DNA of 64,000 bases. Source: an uncultured Luteimonas sp. (GTDB lineage Bacteria; Pseudomonadota; Gammaproteobacteria; Xanthomonadales; Xanthomonadaceae). The notes beneath the pieces were generated by a model. It did no database searches. It worked only from the letters and a program-made list of their open reading frames with translations, and had not been told where the DNA came from. How positions within the stretch are numbered: position 1 is the stretch's first letter; every line of letters starts with the position of its first letter. The position numbers were made by a program, and so were the translations under genes. This document shows, piece after piece, positions 56,281 through 64,000 of this stretch. The stretch is taken from NCBI GenBank assembly GCA_934541015.1, contig CAKTDC010000007.1, positions 1 to 64,000 of the forward strand, read 5' to 3'.

Positions 56281-57666
56281 TCAGCGCAGCAGCGCCTGCT
56301 CCGATGCGTCGCGCGACGGCTGCCCGGCCTGCTCCTGCCCTTCCGTCACCTGTGCGCCCGCAGACAGGTCCTGCTGGACCGCCTGCAGACGCTCCCGGCC
56401 GGACTGCAGCCACGCCTGAGCCGCACCACTGCCCTGCAGCCCGGCCAGCCACGACGACATCCGCTCCCCGGCGTTCCCGTCCCGCGCCATCAGCCCGGAC
56501 AGCGGGGTCTCCCCAAGGCCGTCGAACAGCGATCGCGTTGCCGGCGGCTGTTCCGGCCCCGTCCGCGCCCGTTCCCCATCGCTCCCGGCAAGCGGCGGCA
56601 GGCTGCGCGACTGCTGTTCGCCCAGGATCGGCAGCGGCTGCCGGTCGCCGCGCTCCTGCCGGCGCACCGCTTCCTCGAACACGCGCACGATGCGCCCCAT
56701 GTCGTGACGGTCGAACGCGTCCACGCCGTGCTGGCTGCCGTGCGCGATGGACATGACCGTCGAGGCCATCCGCGCGCTGCCGGTCGTCTTCAGCGCCTCC
56801 CCCAGCAGCGGCGTCTCGGCGATCCCGCCGCCGACGATGCCGACGGCATGGCGCGCATGCGAGGCCAGCCCTTCACGCCCCACGAAACTGGAGATCGACT
56901 GCACCTGTCCCAGGTGCTCCCCGGTCTTGTGCGAGACCACGCTGTTGTTGACCGCGTAGTTGAGGAAACCGCTGTCGAAGGGGGCCGGCTTGAAGCGCGG
57001 CACACCGGCGGGTGTCACGTCGTTGGCCTGCAGCCAGTCGCGGTAGCCGCGTGATCCGGTGACGTTGGCCGCGCCCGGGGCGTCGAACGAGCGACCGCCC
57101 CAGCCGAAGGTCTCGCTGATCAGCTGGGCCCCGGCACCGCCCTGCGAGTGCCCGGTCCCTTCGATGGTGTAGCCGCGCGGTTCGTACGTGTCGCGGATCT
57201 CCTTCGCGAAATCCAGCAGCTGCCCGAACTGCGGATCCCAGGCCTCTCCGGGCAGCAGCTTGTCCTGTATCCACGCCATCTGCCGGCGGGTCCGGTCGGT
57301 CTGCGGGGACATCACGTTGGCCAGGTCGAGCCATTCGGCATCGCGCGCCACTGCCGCATTCGGCCCCGTCCAGTCGACGAGGTTGTCGCTGCCGCGGACG
57401 GCGATGACGATGCGCCTGTCGGGCTCGTTGCGCATGAAGGCGTGTGCGACCAGGCCGGTGCTGTCGTTGAAGTCGCGGGTGGTGAGGTGCTCCCAGCGAA
57501 ACTCTCCAAGCTCTTCCGCGAGCAGATGCCGGTAATCCGGATTGACCGATCCATCAGGATCGTGGATGGCCGCCTTGTCCAGATAAGCCATTCTGCTGAA
57601 GCGGGCCGACTCAAGTTCACGGCTGTAGTCGACCTGCGTGAAGGGGGACCGGGGCATGTCGCTCAT
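56281..57666 (-). CDS. Lipase-fold antibacterial toxin candidate
   Basis: A 461-residue protein with a lipase class-3-like alpha/beta hydrolase domain. The nucleophile elbow is GTGHSQGG with Ser174; after it the strand SFDAPGAANV gives a conserved Asp, and VVSHKTGEHLGQV supplies the expected late His. The first 60 residues (VDYSRELESARFSRMAYLD) and the C-terminal Gln-rich tail (RERLQAVQQDLSAGAQ) have no assigned fold; I see no canonical XVIPCD or PAAR domain. It is encoded directly after a lipoprotein gene with an ATGA overlap, the arrangement of phospholipase effector-immunity pairs delivered by type VI or Xanthomonadaceae type IV systems. Role and delivery route are inference. Confidence 0.75.
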   Translation of the reverse strand: MSDMPRSPFTQVDYSRELESARFSRMAYLDKAAIHDPDGSVNPDYRHLLAEELGEFRWEHLTTRDFNDSTGLVAHAFMRNEPDRRIVIAVRGSDNLVDWTGPNAAVARDAEWLDLANVMSPQTDRTRRQMAWIQDKLLPGEAWDPQFGQLLDFAKEIRDTYEPRGYTIEGTGHSQGGAGAQLISETFGWGGRSFDAPGAANVTGSRGYRDWLQANDVTPAGVPRFKPAPFDSGFLNYAVNNSVVSHKTGEHLGQVQSISSFVGREGLASHARHAVGIVGGGIAETPLLGEALKTTGSARMASTVMSIAHGSQHGVDAFDRHDMGRIVRVFEEAVRRQERGDRQPLPILGEQQSRSLPPLAGSDGERARTGPEQPPATRSLFDGLGETPLSGLMARDGNAGERMSSWLAGLQGSGAAQAWLQSGRERLQAVQQDLSAGAQVTEGQEQAGQPSRDASEQALLR

Positions 57667-58415
57667 GGCGTACTCTCCTCGATGCCGGATTCTGGTGGCA
57701 GCGTGGTTCCGTGGTCGTACAGATCGATCTGGATTCGCCGGGTATGATCCTTCACGTAGTGCAGGGTCTTGTACCGGGCGAACTCATTGCAGGTGAACAT
57801 GTCGTCGCCGATCGCATCCTTGCCCACGCGCCATCTGCAGTGGACCTGGACGGGAATCGATTCATCGGCATTCTGTACACGCAGACGGCGGGCATCGTCG
57901 CAATTGCGCATCCCTGGCCTGCACTGTGATGCCGTCTCATCCCAACCCCTCGCGTCCCCGATCACGGTACGAGCGCCGCCCAGCACCGACTTGCCTTCCG
58001 GACGATCGTAGGGGGCAACCACAAGCATGACGCTGGCCCCGATCCTCCAGCCGCAGCGTCCCGGAAGATAACGATCCACGACGAAATCCGCTTCCCAGCT
58101 CTCGCCTTTCCGGACCGGATAGAGATCATAGGACCAGACTTTCTCGCCGCCGCCTTCCCAGAACCCCTCGTGATTCCAGCAATCGCCTTCGGGATTGGTA
58201 GACGCGAACCCGATCCGGAACCGGAAATCCAGGGTCGCAGGCGCGCGGCCGTGCAGGCGGATGATGTGCTTCGGATCGGGGTTGAGCGGCGGGTCGGAGT
58301 CTTCGATGTCCGACGGCGTCACGATCCTGCCCAGCGGCTGGGTGGACTGGCATGCCGCCAGGACCGGCAGGCACAGCAGGCAGCCGAGCGCGGCGCGGGC
58401 CAGCGTCATGTCCAT
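57663..58415 (-). CDS. Lipoprotein, immunity candidate 1
   Basis: A 250-residue lipoprotein: signal LARAALGCLLCLPVLAACQS with lipobox LAAC (Cys22). The mature part is beta-rich with several Cys (DCWNHEGFWEGGGEK, GRCGW, GMRNCDD, VHCRW, FTCNEF), suggesting disulfides in the periplasm. It precedes the lipase-fold toxin in transcription and its stop overlaps the toxin start as ATGA. An outer- or inner-membrane lipoprotein is what protects against periplasmic phospholipase toxins in known pairs. A diverged copy lies at 59464. Confidence 0.78.
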   Translation of the reverse strand: MDMTLARAALGCLLCLPVLAACQSTQPLGRIVTPSDIEDSDPPLNPDPKHIIRLHGRAPATLDFRFRIGFASTNPEGDCWNHEGFWEGGGEKVWSYDLYPVRKGESWEADFVVDRYLPGRCGWRIGASVMLVVAPYDRPEGKSVLGGARTVIGDARGWDETASQCRPGMRNCDDARRLRVQNADESIPVQVHCRWRVGKDAIGDDMFTCNEFARYKTLHYVKDHTRRIQIDLYDHGTTLPPESGIEESTP

Positions 58416-58838
58416 GGCGGCAGGCTCCTGGGGCGGGCCGGCTGTCACGGCGGCACGGCTGCGCCGGGGCTGCGGCAGTCGGGCGGAGGGGGCGAGCGGG
58501 TTCGACGATAGCGCATCGCACAGGGGCACGCGAGCACGCAGGCGCCGCGGGTGCGCATGTACCGGGTCGGGAGGACCGGAAGTGAAGGCACGAGGCTGGT
58601 GACGCACCACCACTCCGACCCGTCCGGTCCGGCGCAGCGCGCCGGGCGTCCGGATGGCCTGCGCGGCAAGGCCGCGCACACAGGCCTTCCTCACCTCCGC
58701 AAAGCGGGGGAGGGAGCAAAGCGCAGCGATGCCGTTTCCACCTCTTCCCCCCCACGGCGGGGAAAGTCCTCGCGCAGCGGGGGATGGGGGCCGGCCGGCT
58801 CGGCTAGCATGGTCGGGTTCGCTTCCAGCCCGACCGCC
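58416..58838. other. Divergent spacer, copy A
   Basis: Gene-free region between immunity gene 1 (minus) and the zinc-finger gene (plus). It includes GCGGGGGAGGGAGCAAAGCGC at about 58708 and CCCCACGGCGGGGAAAG at 58750, elements of the dispersed GC palindrome family, and the promoters of both flanking genes. It is nearly identical to 60217-60639. Confidence 0.75.
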
Positions 58839-59027
58839 ATGACCGCCACCGCTTCCGCGCCGACCCAAGCCAACGCCGAACGCCGCTACGAGGTGCGCCG
58901 CAGCGACCTGCCGCTGCCTTCGATGGCGCTGTGGAATTCGCATCCGCGGGTGTACCTGCCGATCGAGAGCGATGGCGGCAAGGCCGACTGCCCCTACTGC
59001 GGCGCGCATTTCGTGCTGGTCGACTGA
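58839..59027 (+). CDS. Zinc-finger (CHCC) protein, copy A, missing one ligand
   Basis: A 62-residue copy of a zf-CHCC (NDUFS6-like) protein: RRYEVRRSDLPLPSMALWNS then HPRVYLPIESDG and DCPYCGAHFVLVD. Compared with the copy at 60640 it lacks 12 bp coding Ser-Cys-Pro-Leu (DLPLSCPLPSMA becomes DLPLPSMA), removing the first zinc cysteine and leaving only His, Cys, Cys. It is therefore probably non-functional as a zinc site, though the frame is intact. Confidence 0.8.
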   Translation: MTATASAPTQANAERRYEVRRSDLPLPSMALWNSHPRVYLPIESDGGKADCPYCGAHFVLVD

Positions 59028-59049
59028 CCGCGCCGGCGGCGCCGGGCGC

Positions 59050-59268
59050 ATGCCGCGACCGCTGACCGTCCTGCAGCTGCTGCCGGCGCTGGAATCGGGC
59101 GGCGTCGAGCGCTCCACGCTTGAGGTCGCGTCGGCGCTGGCGGCGGCCGGCCATCGCGCGCTGGTCGCCTCCGCCGGCGGCCGCCTCGTGGCGGCGTTGA
59201 CGGCCAGCGGCGCCACCCATTTCGAACTCGACATCGGCCGTGTGCCACCAGGCCGGTGCTGTCGTTGA
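59050..59268 (+). pseudogene. Truncated 5' end of the glycosyltransferase gene
   Basis: Encodes the first 64 residues of the glycosyltransferase (VLQLLPALESGGVERSTLEV ...FELDIGR), identical to the intact copy at 60863, then runs for a few codons into the antisense of the toxin gene fragment and stops at 59268. This is the right-hand end of duplication copy A. Confidence 0.85.
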
Positions 59269-59467
59269 AGTCGCGGGTGTTGAGGTGGCGCCACGCGGTC
59301 GGGCCCAATCCCTCCTCATCAAAAAGATATTGATAATCGGGGTTCACGCGGTTATCTGGATTGGTGACGTTCACCCTGTCGAGATAGGCCACCCGACTGA
59401 ACCGTGCCAGCTCCAGCTCACGGCTGTAGTCGACCTGCATGAAGGGGGACCGGGGCATATCGCTCAT
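59241..59467 (-). pseudogene. Truncated 5' end of a second toxin allele
   Basis: Encodes about 75 residues, MSDMPRSPFMQVDYSRELEL ... HLNTRDFNDSTGLVAH, then joins the glycosyltransferase fragment. It matches the intact toxin's start and its conserved RDFNDSTGLVAH stretch, but the middle differs strongly (VNVTNPDNRVNPDYQYLFDE against AIHDPDGSVNPDYRHLLAEE). So it comes from a different allele, not a recent copy of the toxin at 57666. The lipase domain is missing. Confidence 0.82.
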
Positions 59468-60216
59468 CGCAGAGTCTCCTCGATGCCGCCCTCTGGCGGT
59501 GCTGTGGTCCCGTGGTCGTAAAGATCGATCCGGATGCGTCGGGTGTGATCTTTCACATAGTGCATGGTCTTGTACGCGGAAAACTCGTCGCAGATGAACA
59601 TGTCGTCACCGATCGCATCCTTGCCTACCCGCCGCCGGCAGTGGACCTGGACGGGAATCGATTCATCGGCGTTCTGGGCGCCCGCGCGACGGGCCTCGTC
59701 GCAGTTGCGCATTCCCGGCTTGCACATCGGTGCAGTCTCATCCCAATACCGGGCATCGCCGATCACGGTACGCATGCCGCCCAGCACCGATATGTCTTCG
59801 GGACGATCAAGGGGCGCCACCAGGATCAGGACGTTTGCGTCGATATTCCAGCCACAACGGCCGGGCAGATAGCGATCCACGACGAAATCCGCTTTCCAGT
59901 CCTCGCCCTTGCGCACCGGATACAGGTCATAGGAGAAGGCCTTCTCGCCGCCACCCTCCCAGAATCCGGCATGGTTCCAGCAGTCGCCTTCCTGGCTGGT
60001 GGACAGGAACCCGATCCGGAACCGGAAATCCAGGGTCGCAGGCGCGCGGCCGTGCAGGCGGATGATGTGCTTCGGATCGGGGTTGAGCGGCGGGTCGGAG
60101 TCTTCGATGTCCGACGGCGTCACGATCCTGCCCAGCGGCTGGGTGGACTGGCATGCCGCCAGGACCGGCAGGCACAGCAGGCAGCCGAGCGCGGCGCGGG
60201 CCAGCGTCATGTCCAT
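59464..60216 (-). CDS. Lipoprotein, immunity candidate 2 (orphan)
   Basis: A 250-residue lipoprotein that is identical to candidate 1 over about the first 70 residues (signal, linker and HIIRLHGRAPATLDFRFRIG) and then diverges (DCWNHAGFWEGGGEKAFSYD, NIDANVLILVAPLDRP, APMCKPGMRNCDEA). All cysteines are kept. Its own toxin is reduced to a 75-codon stub with which it shares the ATGA overlap, so it would be an orphan immunity gene protecting against a toxin variant carried by other strains. Confidence 0.78.
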   Translation of the reverse strand: MDMTLARAALGCLLCLPVLAACQSTQPLGRIVTPSDIEDSDPPLNPDPKHIIRLHGRAPATLDFRFRIGFLSTSQEGDCWNHAGFWEGGGEKAFSYDLYPVRKGEDWKADFVVDRYLPGRCGWNIDANVLILVAPLDRPEDISVLGGMRTVIGDARYWDETAPMCKPGMRNCDEARRAGAQNADESIPVQVHCRRRVGKDAIGDDMFICDEFSAYKTMHYVKDHTRRIRIDLYDHGTTAPPEGGIEETLR

Positions 60217-60639
60217 GGCGGCAGGCTCCTGGGGCGGGCCGGCTGTCACGGCGGCACGGCTGCGCCGGGGCTGCGGCAGTCGGGCGGAGGGGGCGAGCGG
60301 GTTCGACGATAGCGCATCGCACAGGGGCACGCGAGCACGCAGGCGCCGCGGGTGCGCATGTACCGGGTCGGGAGGACCGGAAGTGAAGGCACGAGGCTGG
60401 TGACGCACCACCACTCCGACCCGTCCGGTCCGGCGCAGCGCGCCGGGCGTCCGGATGGCCTGCGCGGCAAGGCCGCGCACACAGGCCTTCCTCACCCCCG
60501 CAAAGCGGGGGAGGGAGCAAAGCGCAGCGATGCCGTTTCCACCTCTTCCCCCGCACGGCGGGGAAAGTCCTCGCGCAGCGGGGGATGGGGGCCGGCCGGC
60601 TCGGCTAGAATGGCCGGGTTCGCTTCCAGCCCGACCGCC
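60217..60639. other. Divergent spacer, copy B
   Basis: Near-identical to 58416-58838; the few differences include CACCCCCGC for CACCTCCGC near 60495 and a G for an A close to the zinc-finger start (CTAGAATGGCC against CTAGCATGGTC). Holds the same palindromic repeats and promoters. Confidence 0.75.
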
Positions 60640-60840
60640 ATGACCGCCACCGATTCCGCGCCGACCCAAGCCAACGCCGAACGCCGCTACGAGGTGCGCC
60701 GCAGCGACCTGCCGCTGAGCTGCCCGCTGCCTTCGATGGCGCTGTGGAATTCGCATCCGCGGGTGTACCTGCCGATCGAGAGCGATGGCGGCAAGGCCGA
60801 CTGCCCCTACTGCGGCGCGCATTTCGTGCTGGTCGACTGA
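60640..60840 (+). CDS. Zinc-finger (CHCC) protein, intact copy
   Basis: A 66-residue zf-CHCC domain protein with all four ligands: Cys in DLPLSCPLPSM, His in WNSHPRVYLP, and the CxxC of DCPYCGAHF. The mitochondrial homologue (NDUFS6) belongs to complex I, and bacterial members occur as small stand-alone proteins. It lies 22 bp upstream of the glycosyltransferase gene and is probably co-transcribed with it. ATG 60640 gives the complete domain. Confidence 0.88.
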   Translation: MTATDSAPTQANAERRYEVRRSDLPLSCPLPSMALWNSHPRVYLPIESDGGKADCPYCGAHFVLVD

Positions 60841-60862
60841 CCGCGCCGGCGGCGCCGGGCGC

Positions 60863-61996
60863 ATGCCGCGACCGCTGACCGTCCTGCAGCTGCTGCCGGC
60901 GCTGGAATCGGGCGGCGTCGAGCGCTCCACGCTTGAGGTCGCGTCGGCGCTGGCGGCGGCCGGCCATCGCGCGCTGGTCGCCTCCGCCGGCGGCCGCCTC
61001 GTGGCGGCGTTGACGGCCAGCGGCGCCACCCATTTCGAACTCGACATCGGCCGCAAGTCGCCGCTGGTGCTGCGCCACGTGCGCGCGCTGCGCGGACTGT
61101 GCCTGCGCGAGGGCGTCGACATCGTGCATGCGCGGTCGCGCCTGCCGGCGTGGATCGGCTGGCGGGCGCTGCGCGGGATGCCGGAGTCCGCGCGGCCGCG
61201 TTTCGTCACCACCGCCCACGGGCTCAACTCGCCCTCGCGCTACAGCGCGATCATGGCCCGCGGCGAGCGCGTGGTCTGCGTGTCGGACACGGTGCGCGAA
61301 CACCTGCTGCGGCACTATCCCGACACCGATCCGGCGCGTCTGCGCGTGATCCCGCGCGGCATCGATCCGGCGGACTTCCCGCGCCGGCCGCACCCGGATC
61401 GCGACGCGCGCGCGCGCGTCGCCGCCCTGCATCCGCAGCTGGCCGGCGACGGACCGCTGCTGCTCCTGCCCGGCCGTGGCACCCGCCTCAAGGGCCATGC
61501 CGATGCGCTGGCCCTGCTCGCCGGCCTGCGCGGCGAGGGCGTCGATGCGCGGCTGTGGATGCCCGGGGCGCGCGAGGCGGGCCGCGAACGCTATCTCGCC
61601 GACCTCGAAGCCCGGGCCGCCGCGCTCGGCGTCGCCGACCGCTTGGCGATCACGCCGCCGACCTCCGCCATCGCCGAAGCCTATGCCGCCAGCGACCTGG
61701 TGCTGCAGCTCTCGCGCAAGCCCGAGGCCTTCGGGCGCACGGTGATCGAAGCGCTGTCGAGCGGCCGCGCGGTGGCGGGCTGGGCCCACGGCGGCGTGGG
61801 CGAACTGCTCGCGCAACTGCAGCCCGGGGGCGCGGTGCCGCCGTTCGATGCCGCCGCCCTGGTGCAGGCCGCGAAGGCGCTGCTCGCGCGGCCGCCGTCG
61901 CTTCCCGCTACGATGCCCTATACCCTGCAGGCGATGCAGGACGCCACGCTGACGGTCTATGACGAACTCCGCGACGGGCGCAGACCGCGCCGCTGA
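60863..61996 (+). CDS. GT4-family glycosyltransferase
   Basis: A 377-residue GT-B fold glycosyltransferase of family 4. The acceptor half starts VLQLLPALESGGVERSTLEV, typical of GT4 enzymes; the donor half has LLPGRGTRLKGHADALALLA and the EX7E-type region SRKPEAFGRTVIEALSSGRAV. Gene order (this gene, O-antigen ligase, lipid A acyltransferase) suggests LPS core or O-chain assembly at the cytoplasmic membrane. The end overlaps the next gene by 38 bp. Its first 64 codons are duplicated at 59050. Confidence 0.92.
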   Translation: MPRPLTVLQLLPALESGGVERSTLEVASALAAAGHRALVASAGGRLVAALTASGATHFELDIGRKSPLVLRHVRALRGLCLREGVDIVHARSRLPAWIGWRALRGMPESARPRFVTTAHGLNSPSRYSAIMARGERVVCVSDTVREHLLRHYPDTDPARLRVIPRGIDPADFPRRPHPDRDARARVAALHPQLAGDGPLLLLPGRGTRLKGHADALALLAGLRGEGVDARLWMPGAREAGRERYLADLEARAAALGVADRLAITPPTSAIAEAYAASDLVLQLSRKPEAFGRTVIEALSSGRAVAGWAHGGVGELLAQLQPGGAVPPFDAAALVQAAKALLARPPSLPATMPYTLQAMQDATLTVYDELRDGRRPRR

Positions 61997-63326
61997 CGCC
62001 TCCGCCGCGGTCCCCGGCTGGCGCTGGGCCCCGCACTGGGTGCTGGCCTTCGTGGCGCTGTGGCCGGCGCCGGGCTATGCCGAGGCGGTGATGGTGCTGG
62101 GCGCGCTGGCGGCGATCGCGCGCCTGCTGCTCGACCGCTTCCGCGGCAGCTCGCTGCTGCTCAGCCAGCAGGCCTGGGCGCTGACCAGCGTGCTGTTCTG
62201 CGCCTACTGGCTGCCGCAGCTGCTGTCGGCGATCGGCGCGGTCGACCACGGCCGCGCGCTGCGCGAGTCGCTGGTCGACCTGCGCTACCTGCCGTTCCTG
62301 TGGCTGGCGGCCTCGGCGGTGGCCAATCCGCGCGGGCGGCGCATCACCTTCGTCGGGCTGGCGGTGATCGTCGCGGTGTGGACCGCCGATGCGCTGCTGG
62401 AAATCCTCGCCGGCACGAGCCCGCTGTTCTGGGGGATCGACTCGCTCAAGCAGGCGATCAGCGGCCGCCCGATGTGCACCCTCGAACAGGTGGCCGCGGC
62501 CGACCGCGCCGGCGGCGTGCTCGGCCCGTGCAACCTCAAGCTGGGCCTGGTGCTGGCCAGCCTGTCGCCGTTCGCGCTGTTCGCCGCCGGGCGCCGCTTC
62601 GGCAACACCGGCTGGCTGCTGGCCGCGGCGGCGGTGGGGATGGTGGTGCTGTTCGCCGGCTCGCGCGCGTCGTGGATCACCTACGCCCTGGTGCTGGCGT
62701 TCTCGGGCTGGCGCCTGCTGGGCTGGAAGCGGCTGCTCGCCGTGTTCGGCCTGGGTGCGGTGCTGCTGGTGGCCTCGGCCCTGGTGTCGCCGCAGGTCGA
62801 GCAGCGCCTGCTGCGCACCGCGCAGGCGTGGACGGCGGAGGAGTCGGGCGTGGACACCGCGCTCTCGGGCCGGGCGCGGATCTGGGGCGCGGCGCTGTGC
62901 ATGATCGCGGAGAATCCGGTCAACGGCGTCGGCGCGCGCGGCTTCCGCCGCGCCTTCCCCGGCTGCGATCCCGATCCCGGCGAGCAGGCGGCCTGGGGCG
63001 AAGGCCCGGCCTTCCACGCCCACCAGATCGTGCTCGAGGTGCTCAGCGAAACCGGCATCCTCGGCCTGCTGCTGTGGCTGGCCGGCGCCGCGCTGGCCTG
63101 GCGCGCGTGGCGCTACGCGGAGCAGGCCGCGCGCGAGGCGGCGCGGCCGGCGATGCTGGCACTGGCGGTGACGGTGTTCCCGTTCAACACCCACCTCGCG
63201 TTCTATTCCACCTTCTGGGGCGGGCTGACCCTGCTCCTGGCCGCGCTCTACGCGGGCAGCCTGCTGGCCAGCGGCGGCCATGCCGCTGCCGTCGACGAAG
63301 GTCGGCAGGCCCGCGCGCGCACCTGA
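61959..63326 (+). CDS. O-antigen ligase-like (WaaL/Wzy-family) membrane protein
   Basis: A 455-residue protein with about ten to twelve membrane segments and a large periplasmic loop (about 300-350) that contains the family motif region ALSGRARIWGAALCMIAENP and FHAHQIVLEVLSETGILGL. This HAHN/xHAHQ-like motif and GARGFR are typical of the Wzy_C (O-antigen ligase/polymerase) domain, which transfers O-chain or other glycans in the periplasm. Starts inside the end of the glycosyltransferase gene. Ligase versus polymerase cannot be decided. Confidence 0.88.
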   Translation: MTNSATGADRAADASAAVPGWRWAPHWVLAFVALWPAPGYAEAVMVLGALAAIARLLLDRFRGSSLLLSQQAWALTSVLFCAYWLPQLLSAIGAVDHGRALRESLVDLRYLPFLWLAASAVANPRGRRITFVGLAVIVAVWTADALLEILAGTSPLFWGIDSLKQAISGRPMCTLEQVAAADRAGGVLGPCNLKLGLVLASLSPFALFAAGRRFGNTGWLLAAAAVGMVVLFAGSRASWITYALVLAFSGWRLLGWKRLLAVFGLGAVLLVASALVSPQVEQRLLRTAQAWTAEESGVDTALSGRARIWGAALCMIAENPVNGVGARGFRRAFPGCDPDPGEQAAWGEGPAFHAHQIVLEVLSETGILGLLLWLAGAALAWRAWRYAEQAAREAARPAMLALAVTVFPFNTHLAFYSTFWGGLTLLLAALYAGSLLASGGHAAAVDEGRQARART

Positions 63327-63339
63327 TCCGCAGCCGCCC

Positions 63340-64000
63340 TCAGTAGACCGATTCGCCGTCCGGCTGGCGCTTGAAGCGGCGGTGGATCCACAGGTACTGC
63401 GCGGGCGCCGCGCGCACCATCGCCTCGATGCCGGCCATCACCCGCGCGGTGTCGGCGGTGGCGTCGGCGGAGGGGAAGTCCTCGAGGGCGGGCGAGAGTT
63501 TCAGCGTGTAGCCGCCGTCGGGCCTGCGCGCGTGCTGGAACAGCATCACCGCCGCGCCCGACATCCGCGCCAGCTGGTGGGTCGAGACCAGGCTGTGCGC
63601 GGGGCGACCGAAGAACGGCACGTACACCGCTTCGCCGCGGCTGGGGTCCTGGTCGGGCGCGTACCACAGCAGGCCGCCGCGCTTGAGGTGGCGGACCACG
63701 CCGCGCAGGTCCTGCTTGGGGAACATCGCCCGGGCGTAGCGCAGGCGCCCGCGGCGCACCGCCCACTCCATCGCCGGCTGCGCGTGCATGCGGTACATGC
63801 CGGCGAGCGGGATGTGCTCGCACATCAGCCGGCCGCAGATCTCCAGGGTGGAGAAATGCCCGGACACCACGATCACCCCGCGGCCGCCCTCGCGCGCCGC
63901 CGCCACGTGCTCCAGGCCTTCGACCACCACGTTCCCGCGCACCGGTGCGATCGAGCCCCACCAGGCGCGCGCGAATTCGAACAGCCCGATGCCCAGCGCG
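63340..64000 (-). CDS. LpxL/HtrB-family lipid A acyltransferase (5' end beyond window)
   Basis: The last 219 residues of a lysophospholipid/lipid A acyltransferase; the gene continues past the window edge. The catalytic HX4E is in VVSGHFSTLEICGRLM, and later PDQDPSRGEAVYVPFFGRPA and PAQYLWIHRRFKRQP match the LpxL/LpxM pattern. A GTG at 63942 could look like a start but the homologous frame runs on upstream (FEFARAWWGSIAPVRGNVVV). It is convergent with the ligase gene, 13 bp apart, and belongs to the same envelope theme. Confidence 0.9.
   Translation of the reverse strand, partial: ALGIGLFEFARAWWGSIAPVRGNVVVEGLEHVAAAREGGRGVIVVSGHFSTLEICGRLMCEHIPLAGMYRMHAQPAMEWAVRRGRLRYARAMFPKQDLRGVVRHLKRGGLLWYAPDQDPSRGEAVYVPFFGRPAHSLVSTHQLARMSGAAVMLFQHARRPDGGYTLKLSPALEDFPSADATADTARVMAGIEAMVRAAPAQYLWIHRRFKRQPDGESVY

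Larger units (their letters stand above)
57444..59240. repeat. Tandem duplication, copy A (1.8 kb)
   Basis: Copy A runs from inside the toxin gene (first ~75 codons) through immunity gene 1, the 423-bp spacer, the small zinc-finger gene and the first ~64 codons of the glycosyltransferase. Copy B (59242-61053) has the same order. The offset is 1798-1801 bp up to the zinc-finger gene and 1813 bp after it because of a 12-bp indel. Both outer intact genes (toxin at left, glycosyltransferase at right) keep their full length; the two inner ends at the junction are truncated. Confidence 0.85.
59242..61053. repeat. Tandem duplication, copy B (1.8 kb)
   Basis: Second copy of the toxin-start, immunity, spacer, zinc-finger and glycosyltransferase-start block. 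From roughly 60000 to 61053 it is nearly identical to 58200-59240, whereas the toxin and mature immunity parts are clearly diverged. The junction with copy A lies at 59240/59241, joining GACATCGGCCG to TGTGCCACCAGG with at most 1-2 bp of overlap. Confidence 0.85.

Noticed and set aside
56281..57666. Type IV secretion effector with an XVIPCD tail
   Set aside because: The C-terminus is Gln-rich but the conserved XVIPCD motifs could not be found, so the delivery system is left open.
63340..63942. Complete 200-aa acyltransferase starting at a GTG
   Set aside because: The homologous frame continues to the window edge, so the gene is truncated by the window rather than short.

Overview
The window is high-GC DNA (about 70 percent) that reads as a chromosomal segment of a Xanthomonadaceae gammaproteobacterium, most likely from the Lysobacter/Luteimonas side of the family. 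The evidence is the dispersed oleABCD set, whose OleA and OleB keep the catalytic residues and local sequence known from Xanthomonas; the ubiJ-ubiB pair; single-copy glnE; and two kinds of short palindromic repeat between genes. No tRNA, rRNA, integrase or transposase gene was seen.

Layout. 0-10.2 kb (minus strand): a membrane-stress-like operon of a YqiJ-type OB-fold membrane protein, a YqiK-type flotillin, a 1779-residue AAA+ ATPase, a 263-residue helical protein and TelA; the last three genes overlap by 4 bp each. 10.3-13.1 kb: ubiJ-ubiB for ubiquinone synthesis and a 51-residue DUF1328 membrane protein. 13.8-22.8 kb: dctA, oleD, oleC and oleB (long-chain olefin biosynthesis), interleaved with tenA, osmC, a pirin, a YkgJ-type cysteine-cluster protein and an AT-richer orphan gene whose Thr-Cys-His pattern recalls CheD/BLF1/CNF deamidases. 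23.2-30.5 kb (plus strand): an exported M16 protease, a small helical protein, a YecA/UPF0149 SEC-C protein and a Ser/Thr kinase with a TPR-type C-terminal part. 30.6-42.6 kb: a defence and toxin-antitoxin island with MazEF, Phd-VapC, a second PIN-protein pair, HigBA, a broken Fic gene and a type I restriction-modification system (hsdM-hsdS separated from hsdR), plus a PD-(D/E)XK-like protein downstream of hsdR. 42.7-55.9 kb: oleA, two flavin amine-oxidase-fold enzymes, glnE, an exported D-aminoacylase-like amidohydrolase, an ELM1-family protein, a RutE-type nitroreductase, a YceI lipoprotein and a pirin paralogue without the usual metal ligands. 56.3-64 kb: a lipase-fold toxin with a lipoprotein immunity candidate, a 1.8-kb tandem duplication that adds a second, diverged immunity gene and leaves truncated gene ends, then envelope polysaccharide genes (glycosyltransferase, O-antigen-ligase-like protein) and a lipid A acyltransferase cut by the window edge.

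How the parts fit. OleA, OleC, OleB and OleD together convert acyl-CoAs into very long alkenes, but here oleA lies about 20 kb from oleB with the whole defence island between them. The toxin-antitoxin modules around the restriction system probably help keep the island. The toxin/immunity locus beside the LPS-type genes shows how an orphan immunity allele can arise by recombination. All functional statements come from reading translated sequence by eye and from family knowledge; no database search was run.
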